From the NCBI GenBank assembly GCA_021802745.1, contig JAJZRK010000056.1, forward strand, positions 1 through 16,511: a DNA stretch of 16,511 nucleotides, read 5' to 3'. A program made the position numbers and the translations under genes. This DNA comes from a bacterium. Its GTDB lineage: Bacteria > Gemmatimonadota > Gemmatimonadetes > Gemmatimonadales > Gemmatimonadaceae. Below the pieces are notes generated by a model, which saw nothing but the letters and a program-made list of their open reading frames with translations, was not told the origin of the DNA and did no database searches. How positions within the stretch are numbered: position 1 is the first letter of the stretch; the number at the start of each line of letters is the position of its first letter. Shown here one piece after another: positions 1 to 6,263 of this stretch.

Positions 1-555
1 CTGGCTCACGGCGTGCAGGTCGGCGGGCGCCGTGGTAATGACGAACGCATCGTCCTCACGCACGAAGTCCTCGGCGCCGGCTTCGAGTGCCTTTTCCATC
101 GTTGCGTCCTCGTCCCGGCCCGCGGCCTCGACGAAGATCTGGCCCTTGCGATCGAACATGAAGGAGACCGAGTTGGTGGTCCCCAGGTTGCCGCCGCCGC
201 GCGAGAGCTTGGCGCGCACCTCGGCCACCGTGCGCGTCGGGTTGTCCGTCAGCGCCTGGATCATGATCGCCACGCCGCCCGGGCCGTACGCCTCGTACAC
301 GACGTCCACGTAATCCACACTCTCGAGTTCGCCCGTCCCCTTCTTGACGGCGCGCTCGATGTTGTCCTTGGGCAGCGACTGCGCCCGCGCGTTGTCTATG
401 GCGGTGCGGAGCCGCGGGTTGCCGTCGGGGTCGCCGCCGCCCTGCTTGGCGGCGACGGTGATCTCACGGATGAGCTTGGTGAACAGCGCGCCGCGCTTCT
501 TGTCGGTCGCGGCCTTGGCGTTCTTGATGGTCTTCCACTTGCTGTGACCGGACAT
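1..555 (-). CDS. yebC: YebC/PmpR family regulatory protein (C-terminal part outside the window)
   Basis: Reading from the ATG at 555 to the window edge gives 185 residues. The start is the typical YebC opening MSGHSKWKTIKNAKAATDKK, followed by RGALFTKLIREITVAAKQGG, PRLRTAIDNARAQSLPKDNI and the central YEAYGPGGVAIMI segment, all hallmarks of the family. YebC proteins are usually about 240-250 residues, so roughly the last 55-65 are missing. The family is described as DNA-binding regulators (PmpR) and, more recently, as ribosome-associated factors that help translate proline stretches; which role applies here cannot be told. There is no Shine-Dalgarno-like sequence before the ATG, and a TATCCT element lies 11 nt upstream, so the mRNA may be nearly leaderless. 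Identity is very secure; only the end is unknown. Confidence 0.95.
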   Translation of the reverse strand, partial: MSGHSKWKTIKNAKAATDKKRGALFTKLIREITVAAKQGGGDPDGNPRLRTAIDNARAQSLPKDNIERAVKKGTGELESVDYVDVVYEAYGPGGVAIMIQALTDNPTRTVAEVRAKLSRGGGNLGTTNSVSFMFDRKGQIFVEAAGRDEDATMEKALEAGAEDFVREDDAFVITTAPADLHAVSQ

Positions 556-566
556 GACGACGATTC

Positions 567-572
567 AGGATA
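567..572 (-). promoter_or_regulatory. possible -10 element of yebC
   Basis: On the minus strand this reads TATCCT, fitting the TANNNT pattern, 11 nt before the yebC ATG. No convincing -35 is seen about 17 nt further up, and there is no Shine-Dalgarno sequence between the element and the ATG. If used, the leader would be about 5 nt. GATTC and GAATC half-sites flank it with an 8-bp spacer (563-580), which could be chance. Confidence 0.25.
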
Positions 573-671
573 TGGAATCCGGAGTCGGATCGCGGATTGC
601 GATCGCCGACGCCGATTCACGATCAGCCTGCGTGGAATCTACCGCCCGGAGAGGTGCCGGAAAACGGGAGA

Positions 672-691
672 GGGCGGCCCCAAAGCCGCCC
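672..691 (-). terminator. hairpin, probable terminator of the beta-barrel gene operon
   Basis: A perfect 7-bp G/C stem (GGGCGGC / GCCGCCC) with a 6-nt loop, extendable by one G-U pair. It lies about 90 bp past the stop codon of the minus-strand barrel gene. On that strand it is followed, after about 7 nt, by a short run of four T (661-664). The T run is short and not adjacent, so it may be a weak intrinsic terminator or only an mRNA 3'-end stabiliser. Confidence 0.45.
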
Positions 692-695
692 CCCG

Positions 696-765
696 ACCAT
701 CTACCGTCCACCGTCTACCGTCCACCGTCTACCGTCCACCGTCCACCGTCTACCATCTACCGTCA
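696..765. repeat. tandem 7-bp repeat, 10 copies
   Basis: Ten head-to-tail heptamers of the form ACC[G/A]TC[C/T/A] without a gap. The last base runs T,C,T,C,T,C,C,T,T,A, so part of the array is a 14-bp unit (ACCGTCCACCGTCT). The first and ninth copies carry A instead of G at position 4. The array lies in the gap between yebC and the barrel gene, 15 bp beyond the barrel gene's stop and before the hairpin, so it would be in that gene's 3' untranslated RNA. A 7-bp unit does not keep frame, which argues against a coding role. Confidence 0.9.
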
Positions 766-780
766 CTCACCCGCCCCCAC

Positions 781-1905
781 CTAGTGCAGCCTGAACGTAA
801 GCGCCGCCCTCCACCCCGTGACGTCGTACGTCTCGCCGCCACCGAGCGTATAGAGCCGCCCGTACTGGTACGTGGCGCTCGGCATGAGCGTGAACGCGCC
901 GGCCGTCCAGCGCAGCCGCACGCCGCCACTGCCGAGCAGGCCGGCCTTGTAGCCGTCCACCTGCCAGTTGCGCGCCTCGACATTGGGTTCGATGTACCAG
1001 TTGCCGCGATGGAAGCCCACCGCGAGCGCCCCGTTGGCCACCGTCTCCGACGGCGCCTCGCCGCCGAACTGCTGGCCCTTCGCCCGGTACAGCCCCCACC
1101 CGCTGAGGTACACGTCCATGCCGCCGACGGGATAGAAGAGCGACCCCTGCCCGATGTAGCGGTCACCCGTGGCGTACGACGTGTTCGACAGCATGTCGTT
1201 GCCGAACGTGGAGAACGTGACGCCGAGTGCCAGGCGCCCGTTGCCGATGGCGCGGTCGGCGCCCACGCGGGCGCGCACCTCGTCAGCCGGCGTGAACGTG
1301 AGCACCTGCTTGCCGGTGCCATCGTCGGCCGAATAGGCGTCGAACTCGGTGGATTTCCGGAACGATCCGGCGAGGCCGACGTTCCACGTCCCGACGCTGC
1401 GGGCGAGGGCGACGCCGCCCGTCGTCGACAGTCCCGAGCCATACGACGACGTCGGGAAGATCAGGAAGTCGTTGCCGATCTGTCCGGCGGCGTCCGCCTT
1501 GTCCTCGGCGATCTTGTACTGGCCGGTGGGAAGGTTGGCGCCGACGGTGAAGACGACGGCATCGTTGCCGAGTGTCAGGTTGGCGCGCACCTGCGTGTCG
1601 GTCAGCCCGCTGATCGAGCTGACGCTCTTGCCGTCCACGGCCACGTCCGACGACGCGAATGCCGTGGCGACGTCCACGTTGAACCGCGACGTCAGGGGCA
1701 GCACGAACACGAACGGCACCGTCGTTTGCGACACCGTCTTGGCCGTGGCGCCCGAGCCAATCTTGACGGTCACGTACTGCGGCATCACGGCCGCCGCGGC
1801 GTCGGCCACTCCCTGCGCCGCAGCGCCCAGCGGGGCCGCGGCGATGGCCGCGGCGATGGCCGCGGCGATGGCCGCGGCGATGAGCGTTGTGCGAAGCGAT
1901 CTCAT
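781..1905 (-). CDS. outer-membrane beta-barrel protein, function unknown
   Basis: A 374-residue secreted protein. Residues 1-31 form a signal peptide: basic MRSLRTT, a hydrophobic core made of four IAAA repeats, then a small-residue cleavage region near GAAAQG. From about residue 40 on, the sequence shows alternating hydrophobic/polar strands rich in Gly, aromatic residues and Asn/Thr, typical of transmembrane beta-strands (for example RLALGVTFSTFG, MDVYLSGWGLYR, NWYIEPNVEARNW, GWRAALTFRLH at the end). No specific porin family was recognised. The start is supported by a GGAGG 7 nt upstream, which sits inside the last codons of the CsgG-like gene; only one base separates that gene's TAA from this ATG, so the two are translationally coupled. 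It is probably a channel or partner of the CsgG-like protein (inference from context). Confidence 0.85.
   Translation of the reverse strand: MRSLRTTLIAAAIAAAIAAAIAAAPLGAAAQGVADAAAAVMPQYVTVKIGSGATAKTVSQTTVPFVFVLPLTSRFNVDVATAFASSDVAVDGKSVSSISGLTDTQVRANLTLGNDAVVFTVGANLPTGQYKIAEDKADAAGQIGNDFLIFPTSSYGSGLSTTGGVALARSVGTWNVGLAGSFRKSTEFDAYSADDGTGKQVLTFTPADEVRARVGADRAIGNGRLALGVTFSTFGNDMLSNTSYATGDRYIGQGSLFYPVGGMDVYLSGWGLYRAKGQQFGGEAPSETVANGALAVGFHRGNWYIEPNVEARNWQVDGYKAGLLGSGGVRLRWTAGAFTLMPSATYQYGRLYTLGGGETYDVTGWRAALTFRLH
1835..1882. repeat. 12-bp tandem repeat, 4 perfect copies, inside a signal-peptide region
   Basis: Four identical head-to-tail copies of GCCGCGGCGATG on the plus strand. On the coding (minus) strand each unit encodes Ile-Ala-Ala-Ala, so the array forms the hydrophobic core of the barrel protein's signal peptide. 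The unit is a multiple of 3, so copy-number change would lengthen or shorten the core without shifting frame. Confidence 0.95.
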
Positions 1906-1906
1906 C

Positions 1907-3271
1907 TTACGGCCTCCGGATCACGATGGTGAACGTGCCGGTCTTCGTGGCTGGCGCATCAGTGCCCGTCTTCTCCGACGCCGGGTCGCGCGTGGTCGGC
2001 GGCGTCTGCGTCTGGGTCTGGCCCGACGTGCCGCCCGTTGACGTGTTCACGTTGTTGGCCGCCGACGGGTTGATGTCACCCACCGCGCTGGCCAGCGTGG
2101 ACCCGATCCCGGTGTTCGTCGCGGAGACGCCGCGCTCGGCGGCCGTCACGACGGCGCCTTCGCTCGAGTTCTTGAGGTTCGACTCCACCTGGGTGGACGT
2201 CACCTGCGCCCCGGCCTGCGCGGCCCGGGCGCTCTGCATCTTCTGCAGCGCGGCGCCGAAGCCCGGGTCAATGGTGCGGGCCTGGTCGTAGAAGCGCGCC
2301 GCGTCGCCGTACCGCCCTTCGTCTTCGGCCAGGAGGCCGTTGCTGTACGCGAGGAACGCCTGCAGCGACCGCGTCGGGCGCTGCTCGATGGCGGCACGGT
2401 CGGCCGCCGACAGGCGGACCCCGAGCTGGTCGAAGAGGCCGAGGGCGATGTTCTTCTCGATCGTGAAGATCTGGTCGAGCACGTCGCTGCTCTGCACGTC
2501 GCGCCCCTGCTGCTGCGCCGTGGCCACCTGCACCACTGCCGCGTTCACCGTGAGGTTGCGGTTCCCGGTCTGGGTGATCGCCCCCTGCACGACGCGGGCG
2601 GCCCGCACCAGCTTGCCGGCGCGCAGCGACGTCGCGGCGTCGGTGCGGCCGCTCTGGCTGAGGGCGACTTCATCCACCATCGCCTGGATCCGGTCGCGTT
2701 CGAGGAGCTGCAGGTCCGGCGAGCGCGCGAGGTCGCTGATGAGCAGGTCCGACATGCCGCGGGAGAGCGGCGCCAGCGTCTGGTCGGTGCCGCTGAACGT
2801 CATCGGCAGCACCGCCACGGCGCGCGGATTGCTCGCGTCGGTGGCGATGGTCGCCTCGTTGGCGATCGCCGACTTGGCCGCCGCGTGCAGCTCGGCGCGC
2901 GAGAGCGACACCAGCCGCGCGCGAATGTCATTGCGCACACGCCGCGTCTTGCCCACCTGCAGGTAGCTGTTGTACGCGTCCTTGGCGCCGGTGAAGTCGT
3001 TCAACTTCTCGCACGCCAGGCCGGCGTACAGCGCGCTCACCCCGTCCTTGGGGTCGAGCTTGCGGGCGGCGTCGAGCACCGTGCGCGCGTCGGCAAAGCG
3101 GTCGCGCTTGTAGTACGCGATGCCAAGCGAGCGCAGGGCGGCGACGGAGCTGGGATTCGCCGTGCGGGCCTTCTCCAGCTTGTCGAGCGTCTTGTCGGTG
3201 CCCTGCTGCGCCGACGCCGGAAGCGCCAGGGCGCAAATCAGGGGCAGCGCCAGTAGTCTCAGGTATCGCAT
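1907..3271 (-). CDS. secreted TPR and CsgG-like domain protein
   Basis: 454 residues from the ATG at 3271. A signal peptide (residues 1-21, cleavage ASA|QQ) opens the protein, followed by two TPR-like repeats (about 29-105; ALRSLGIAYYKRDRFADA, DAYNSYLQVGK). A CsgG/FlgO-like alpha/beta domain spans about 150-295, with the family's AVLPM strand, LSRGMSDLLISDLARSP, LLERDRIQAMVDE and VVQGAI signatures. One more TPR (about 315-360) and a Thr/Gln/Pro-rich linker lead to a hydrophobic end, GTFTIVIRRP. CsgG forms the curli secretion pore, and related proteins are periplasmic or outer-membrane assembly factors. Unlike true CsgG there is no lipobox cysteine, so a soluble periplasmic role is likelier. 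An upstream in-frame start at 3325 would put 18 residues before the signal peptide and is rejected in favour of the AGGAGG-preceded ATG. It is coupled to the barrel gene and 14 bp after the DnaB-like gene. Confidence 0.85.
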   Translation of the reverse strand: MRYLRLLALPLICALALPASAQQGTDKTLDKLEKARTANPSSVAALRSLGIAYYKRDRFADARTVLDAARKLDPKDGVSALYAGLACEKLNDFTGAKDAYNSYLQVGKTRRVRNDIRARLVSLSRAELHAAAKSAIANEATIATDASNPRAVAVLPMTFSGTDQTLAPLSRGMSDLLISDLARSPDLQLLERDRIQAMVDEVALSQSGRTDAATSLRAGKLVRAARVVQGAITQTGNRNLTVNAAVVQVATAQQQGRDVQSSDVLDQIFTIEKNIALGLFDQLGVRLSAADRAAIEQRPTRSLQAFLAYSNGLLAEDEGRYGDAARFYDQARTIDPGFGAALQKMQSARAAQAGAQVTSTQVESNLKNSSEGAVVTAAERGVSATNTGIGSTLASAVGDINPSAANNVNTSTGGTSGQTQTQTPPTTRDPASEKTGTDAPATKTGTFTIVIRRP

Positions 3272-3281
3272 GTGTCTCCGG

Positions 3282-3287
3282 CCTCCT
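3282..3287 (-). promoter_or_regulatory. Shine-Dalgarno sequence that fixes the CsgG-like gene start
   Basis: AGGAGG on the minus strand, 10 nt before the ATG at 3271, partly made of the TAG stop of the DnaB-like gene (3286-3288). This argues for the start at 3271 rather than the in-frame ATG at 3325 and points to translational coupling of the two genes. Confidence 0.7.
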
Positions 3288-4143
3288 ATCGGTCGGGATC
3301 GAGCATGTCCTCGAACCGCATCCACTGCTTGTAGAAGAAGAGATCCACGTAGCCCACCTGCCCGTTGCGGTTCTTCCGCACGAGCAGTTCCGTGGCCCCC
3401 TCGACTCCATACCCGGGACGGTACATCTCCTCCCGGAAGATCGCCAGCACCACATCGGCATGCTGCTTCACCGCCCCCTGCACGCCGAAGTCGTCAAGCA
3501 CCGGGCGCGGGTCGGCCCGATCGGCGCGCAGGTCCGGCAGCTGGCACGTGAGCACGAGCGCGATGTTGAGCTCGATGGCCAGCGCCTTCAGGATGCGCAC
3601 CGCGGCGGCGAGCTCCTCATCCTGCGCCCGGATGCTCCCAGCCAGGCCCTGCAGCGAGTCCACAATCACCACGTGCGCATCGAGCGTCCGGCGCATGTCG
3701 GCCGCGAGGGCCTCGACACCCCCGCCCGGCGGGAACGCGGTGATGGTCGGCACGCCCTCGCGGAACCGGACGGCGGCCGCGCCCACCCCGGCGCGCGTGA
3801 AGTCGTCCAGCGAGCCGCGACGCAGGTCGTCCACCCGCGCCCGCCCTTCGATCGCCAGCGCCCGCTCCATCACCCGCTCGTGCGTCATTTCGCTGGTGCA
3901 GAAGACGACGGGGGTCTCCTGCTGGGCCATGCGCAGCGCGATGGCGAGGGCGAGGGCGCTCTTGCCGCTCTGCACGTCGCCGCCCAGCACCACCAGGTCG
4001 CCCCGTCGGAAGCCGCCCCCGAGCCACTTGTCAATGCTCGGGAACCCCGTGGCATACGCGTCATGGCCCAGGTCGCCGTCGGCGGCCCGGTCCACCCGGC
4101 GCATCACGCGGGCTAACGGGGAAATATCGGTCGGCCTGGACAC
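3286..4143 (-). CDS. DnaB C-terminal-domain-like RecA-fold ATPase (no N-terminal domain)
   Basis: 285 residues from a GTG start. The body matches the C-terminal motor domain of replicative helicase DnaB: Walker A GGDVQSGKS (54-62), SEM with the catalytic-type Glu at 85, Walker B VVIVD ending at Asp162, the KALAIELNIALVLTCQL segment, and KNRNG (257-261) whose Arg259 corresponds to the DnaB arginine finger, then a closing WMRFEDM. DnaB is about 450 residues; here the primase-binding N-terminal domain is absent and only about 30 residues precede the ATPase core. All nucleotide-binding residues look intact. It may be a DNA-linked ATPase or a repurposed RecA-fold motor; the genes downstream encode secreted proteins, so replication is not the obvious role. 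The start is uncertain: the GTG has only a weak AAGG upstream, and an ATG at residue 14 is possible. Confidence 0.85.
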   Translation of the reverse strand: MSRPTDISPLARVMRRVDRAADGDLGHDAYATGFPSIDKWLGGGFRRGDLVVLGGDVQSGKSALALAIALRMAQQETPVVFCTSEMTHERVMERALAIEGRARVDDLRRGSLDDFTRAGVGAAAVRFREGVPTITAFPPGGGVEALAADMRRTLDAHVVIVDSLQGLAGSIRAQDEELAAAVRILKALAIELNIALVLTCQLPDLRADRADPRPVLDDFGVQGAVKQHADVVLAIFREEMYRPGYGVEGATELLVRKNRNGQVGYVDLFFYKQWMRFEDMLDPDR

Positions 4144-4177
4144 GCCGGCCTTACGCGGGGAATCGGGTCATCTGCAA

Positions 4178-4207
4178 ATCATACGGATTAAGTCCGCCCA
4201 GACACAA
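4178..4207 (-). promoter_or_regulatory. candidate sigma70-type promoter for the DnaB-like/CsgG-like/barrel operon
   Basis: On the minus strand a TATGAT -10 (4178-4183, 5 of 6 consensus bases) lies 18 bp after TTGTGT (4202-4207, a weak -35 sharing TTG). It falls in the 73-bp gap between the 131-aa gene and the GTG at 4143, an A/T-richer patch in GC-rich DNA, giving a leader of roughly 30 nt. It would let this operon be read separately from the gene upstream. Confidence 0.4.
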
Positions 4208-4216
4208 GCGCCGGAC

Positions 4217-4612
4217 TCAGGGGGCAAGCCGGCGGGCCAGACGGTCCATCTCGGAACGTGCCTTTCTATCGAGGTGCGGCGCCGTGACCTCGGTCACGCT
4301 GGTGAGCGCGGAGGCCAGGGCCAAACGGTCGCCGCGCACCGAGGCCTCGAGCAACTGCCCAAGCGCCGTGCGCAAGGCCGACGGCAGCGACAGCGCTCCC
4401 ATCCAGTGCCGGGCGGCCGCGGCCCGTTCGGCCCGCAGCGACTCGGTCAGCTCCGCGGGGCCCTGCGCCGCAGCCGCCAGCCGGGTCGCGACAAGCGTGG
4501 CCATGAGCGCCTCCCGTGCCCCGCCAAGGGGGGCCCGCGAGGTCGCGACGGCCAGCGCACGCAGCGGAAAGGCCGGTTCGGCGAGCGCGTATGGGGGGAG
4601 GGCGTCCGTCAC
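4217..4612 (-). CDS. hypothetical protein, alpha-helical, Ala/Leu/Arg-rich
   Basis: 131 residues from a GTG start, not recognised as any known family. It is rich in Ala, Leu, Arg and Glu with no signal peptide or membrane segment, and is predicted by eye to be almost wholly helical (for example TESLRAERAAAARHWMGAL and RKARSEMDRLARRL near the end). Codons are strongly G/C at the third position in this frame, supporting a real gene. It is divergent from the PorX-like gene with 88 bp between them, and precedes the DnaB-like gene by 73 bp on the same strand. No Shine-Dalgarno sequence is seen before the GTG; an internal ATG at residue 37 (position 4504) is an alternative start that would leave 95 residues. 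Function unknown. Confidence 0.7.
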   Translation of the reverse strand: MTDALPPYALAEPAFPLRALAVATSRAPLGGAREALMATLVATRLAAAAQGPAELTESLRAERAAAARHWMGALSLPSALRTALGQLLEASVRGDRLALASALTSVTEVTAPHLDRKARSEMDRLARRLAP

Positions 4613-4662
4613 GCCGACGAATCTGCGCGCGTCCGCGCCCCCCCGCCAGCCAATCGGTGTGT

Positions 4663-4691
4663 TGGCGACCCCAATTCAGCGGGGCTAGCTT
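4663..4691 (+). promoter_or_regulatory. possible promoter of the PorX-headed operon
   Basis: TTGGCG (4663-4668, 4 of 6 matches to the -35 consensus) is followed after 17 bp by TAGCTT (4686-4691), a weak -10 that fits TANNNT. Transcription would begin about 3 nt before the ATG at 4701, so the message would be nearly leaderless, which fits the absence of a Shine-Dalgarno sequence there. Confidence 0.25.
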
Positions 4692-4700
4692 TCGCTGGAT

Positions 4701-6263
4701 ATGGCGCCGCTCGCAAAATCCGTGCTCTGGGTGGACGACGAGGCTGACCTTCTCGAGTCGCACCGGCTGTTCCTTACCGACAAGGGCTATCGCGTCCAGA
4801 TGGCCCGGAACGCCGCCGACGCCCTGGAACTGCTGCGCCAGCATGCGTTCGACATCCTCCTCCTCGACGAGCAGATGCCGGGCATGCGCGGCAATGCCAT
4901 GGTGCGCGAGGCGCGCGAGCTGGCCCCCTCCATGCCCATCGTCATGGTGACGAAGAGCGAGGAGGACAGCACCCTGCGCGAAGCCCTCGGCCAGGATGTC
5001 ACGGACTACCTCGTGAAGCCGGTGACGCCGCGCCAGGTGCAGGCCATCCTGACGCGCATCCTCGAAGGGGCGCGCATCCGCAGCCAGGCGATCGCGCGGC
5101 GCTTTGTCGAGCGCTTCCGTGAGCTCGAGGCCGTGCGCCTCAGGGACCTCGACTGGCGCGGATGGGCCGAGCGCTACGCCGAGCTCGTGGAATGGGACGT
5201 CGAGCTTACCGCGGCCGGCGAGGCCGGGCTCCTCACCTCGCTGCGCGCGCTCTATCCCGCCATGCACCGCGACTTTGCGTCGTTCATGGGCGAGGGCTAT
5301 CCGCGCTGGATCCACGAGCTCGACGGCGACCGGCCGCCGCTCTCCGTGGACGTCGTCGGCGAATTCCTGCTGCCGGCGCTCGCCGATCACAAGGCGGTCG
5401 TCTTCATCGTCGTGGACTGCCTGCGCCTCGACCAGTGGAAGGTGCTCGAGCCGATCGTCGCCGAGGTCTTCGAGATTGACACCGCGCACTACTTCGCGCT
5501 GCTCCCGACGGCCACCCCCTACGCGCGCAATGCGCTGTTTAGTGGCCTCTTTCCGGCAGAGATCGCGGAGCGTTTCCCCGCCTGGTGGGGAGACAGCGAA
5601 GATGAGTCGCTCAACCAGCATGAGCGCGACCTCCTCGTCGAGCAGCTGCGGTCGCTGCGCGGCGACACGCCGGTGCGCTACCACAAGATCACCTCGGCCC
5701 ACGACTCCGACGATCTCGAGCGCCACCTGAGCGCGGCCGTGGCGAACGAGGGCGTGAGTGCGTTCGTCTTCAACTTCATTGACCTGCTCACGCACGGGCG
5801 CTCGGAGTCGGCCATCCTCTACGAGGTGGCGCGTGACGAGGCGGCCTTCCGCCAGCTCACGGAGCAATGGTTCCGGCGCTCGGCGCTGTGGAGCGTGCTC
5901 CGCGAGGCCGCGCGCCGCGGCCTGCCCGTGCTCCTCACCAGCGATCACGGCTCGATTCACTGCAACACGCCGGCCACCGTCTTCGCCAAGAAGGACGCCA
6001 CCGCCAACCTGCGCTACAAGATGGGCGAGGACCTGCGGGTCGAGCGGCCGGAGCACGCCCTCGTGTTCACCGATGCCGCGCAGCTGCGCCTGCCGCCGCG
6101 GGCGCCGCGCGTCAACACGCTGCTCGCCGCCGGTGACACGTTCTTCGTCTATCCGACCAAGCTGCGCGAGTACCAACAGCGCTACCGCGGGTCGTTCCTT
6201 CACGGCGGGGTTTCTCCGGAAGAGGTCATCCTTCCGCTCGCCCTCCTCACGCCCCGCCGCTGA
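4701..6263 (+). CDS. PorX-like response regulator with PglZ phosphohydrolase domain
   Basis: 520 residues, close to the length of PorX from Porphyromonas (about 518). Residues 1-120 are a CheY-like receiver: acidic pocket Asp12-Asp13, phospho-acceptor Asp56 (LLLDEQMPG), Thr84 and Lys106 (YLVKP). A helical linker (about 120-215) leads to a PglZ domain of the alkaline phosphatase superfamily (about 230-515). Its likely metal ligands and nucleophile are Asp239 (VVDCLRLDQW), Thr272 (PTATPYARN), Asp361 and His365 (NFIDLLTHG), Asp415-His416 (TSDHGS) and His501 (FLHGG). PorX controls type IX secretion in Bacteroidota, and its PglZ domain has been reported to hydrolyse oligonucleotide phosphodiesters. 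No histidine kinase or type IX secretion gene is in the window. All catalytic residues appear present. The TGA overlaps the next ATG by one base (TGATG), coupling it to the ABC exporter. Confidence 0.93.
   Translation: MAPLAKSVLWVDDEADLLESHRLFLTDKGYRVQMARNAADALELLRQHAFDILLLDEQMPGMRGNAMVREARELAPSMPIVMVTKSEEDSTLREALGQDVTDYLVKPVTPRQVQAILTRILEGARIRSQAIARRFVERFRELEAVRLRDLDWRGWAERYAELVEWDVELTAAGEAGLLTSLRALYPAMHRDFASFMGEGYPRWIHELDGDRPPLSVDVVGEFLLPALADHKAVVFIVVDCLRLDQWKVLEPIVAEVFEIDTAHYFALLPTATPYARNALFSGLFPAEIAERFPAWWGDSEDESLNQHERDLLVEQLRSLRGDTPVRYHKITSAHDSDDLERHLSAAVANEGVSAFVFNFIDLLTHGRSESAILYEVARDEAAFRQLTEQWFRRSALWSVLREAARRGLPVLLTSDHGSIHCNTPATVFAKKDATANLRYKMGEDLRVERPEHALVFTDAAQLRLPPRAPRVNTLLAAGDTFFVYPTKLREYQQRYRGSFLHGGVSPEEVILPLALLTPRR

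Noticed and set aside
599..606. GCGATCGC palindromic octamer upstream of yebC
   Set aside because: A single copy of a short palindrome in GC-rich DNA is expected by chance; nothing ties it to a function.
696..765. CRISPR-like array
   Set aside because: The units are 7 bp and directly adjacent with no spacers, so this is a simple tandem repeat.
13..1932. 639-codon open frame on the plus strand across yebC and the barrel gene
   Set aside because: It is antisense to two well-supported genes, spans their intergenic gap and the heptamer array, and its product is Arg/His-rich with no recognisable domain. Long open frames opposite genes are expected in such GC-rich DNA.
3272..3325. 18-residue N-terminal extension of the CsgG-like protein (ATG at 3325)
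   Set aside because: It would place a charged segment before a clear signal peptide and overlap the DnaB-like gene, while AGGAGG sits 10 nt before the ATG at 3271.
4266..6203. 645-codon open frame on the minus strand opposite the PorX-like gene
   Set aside because: The plus-strand frame has a full receiver-PglZ protein with all motifs; the antisense product is low-complexity and charged, an effect of third-position G/C bias.
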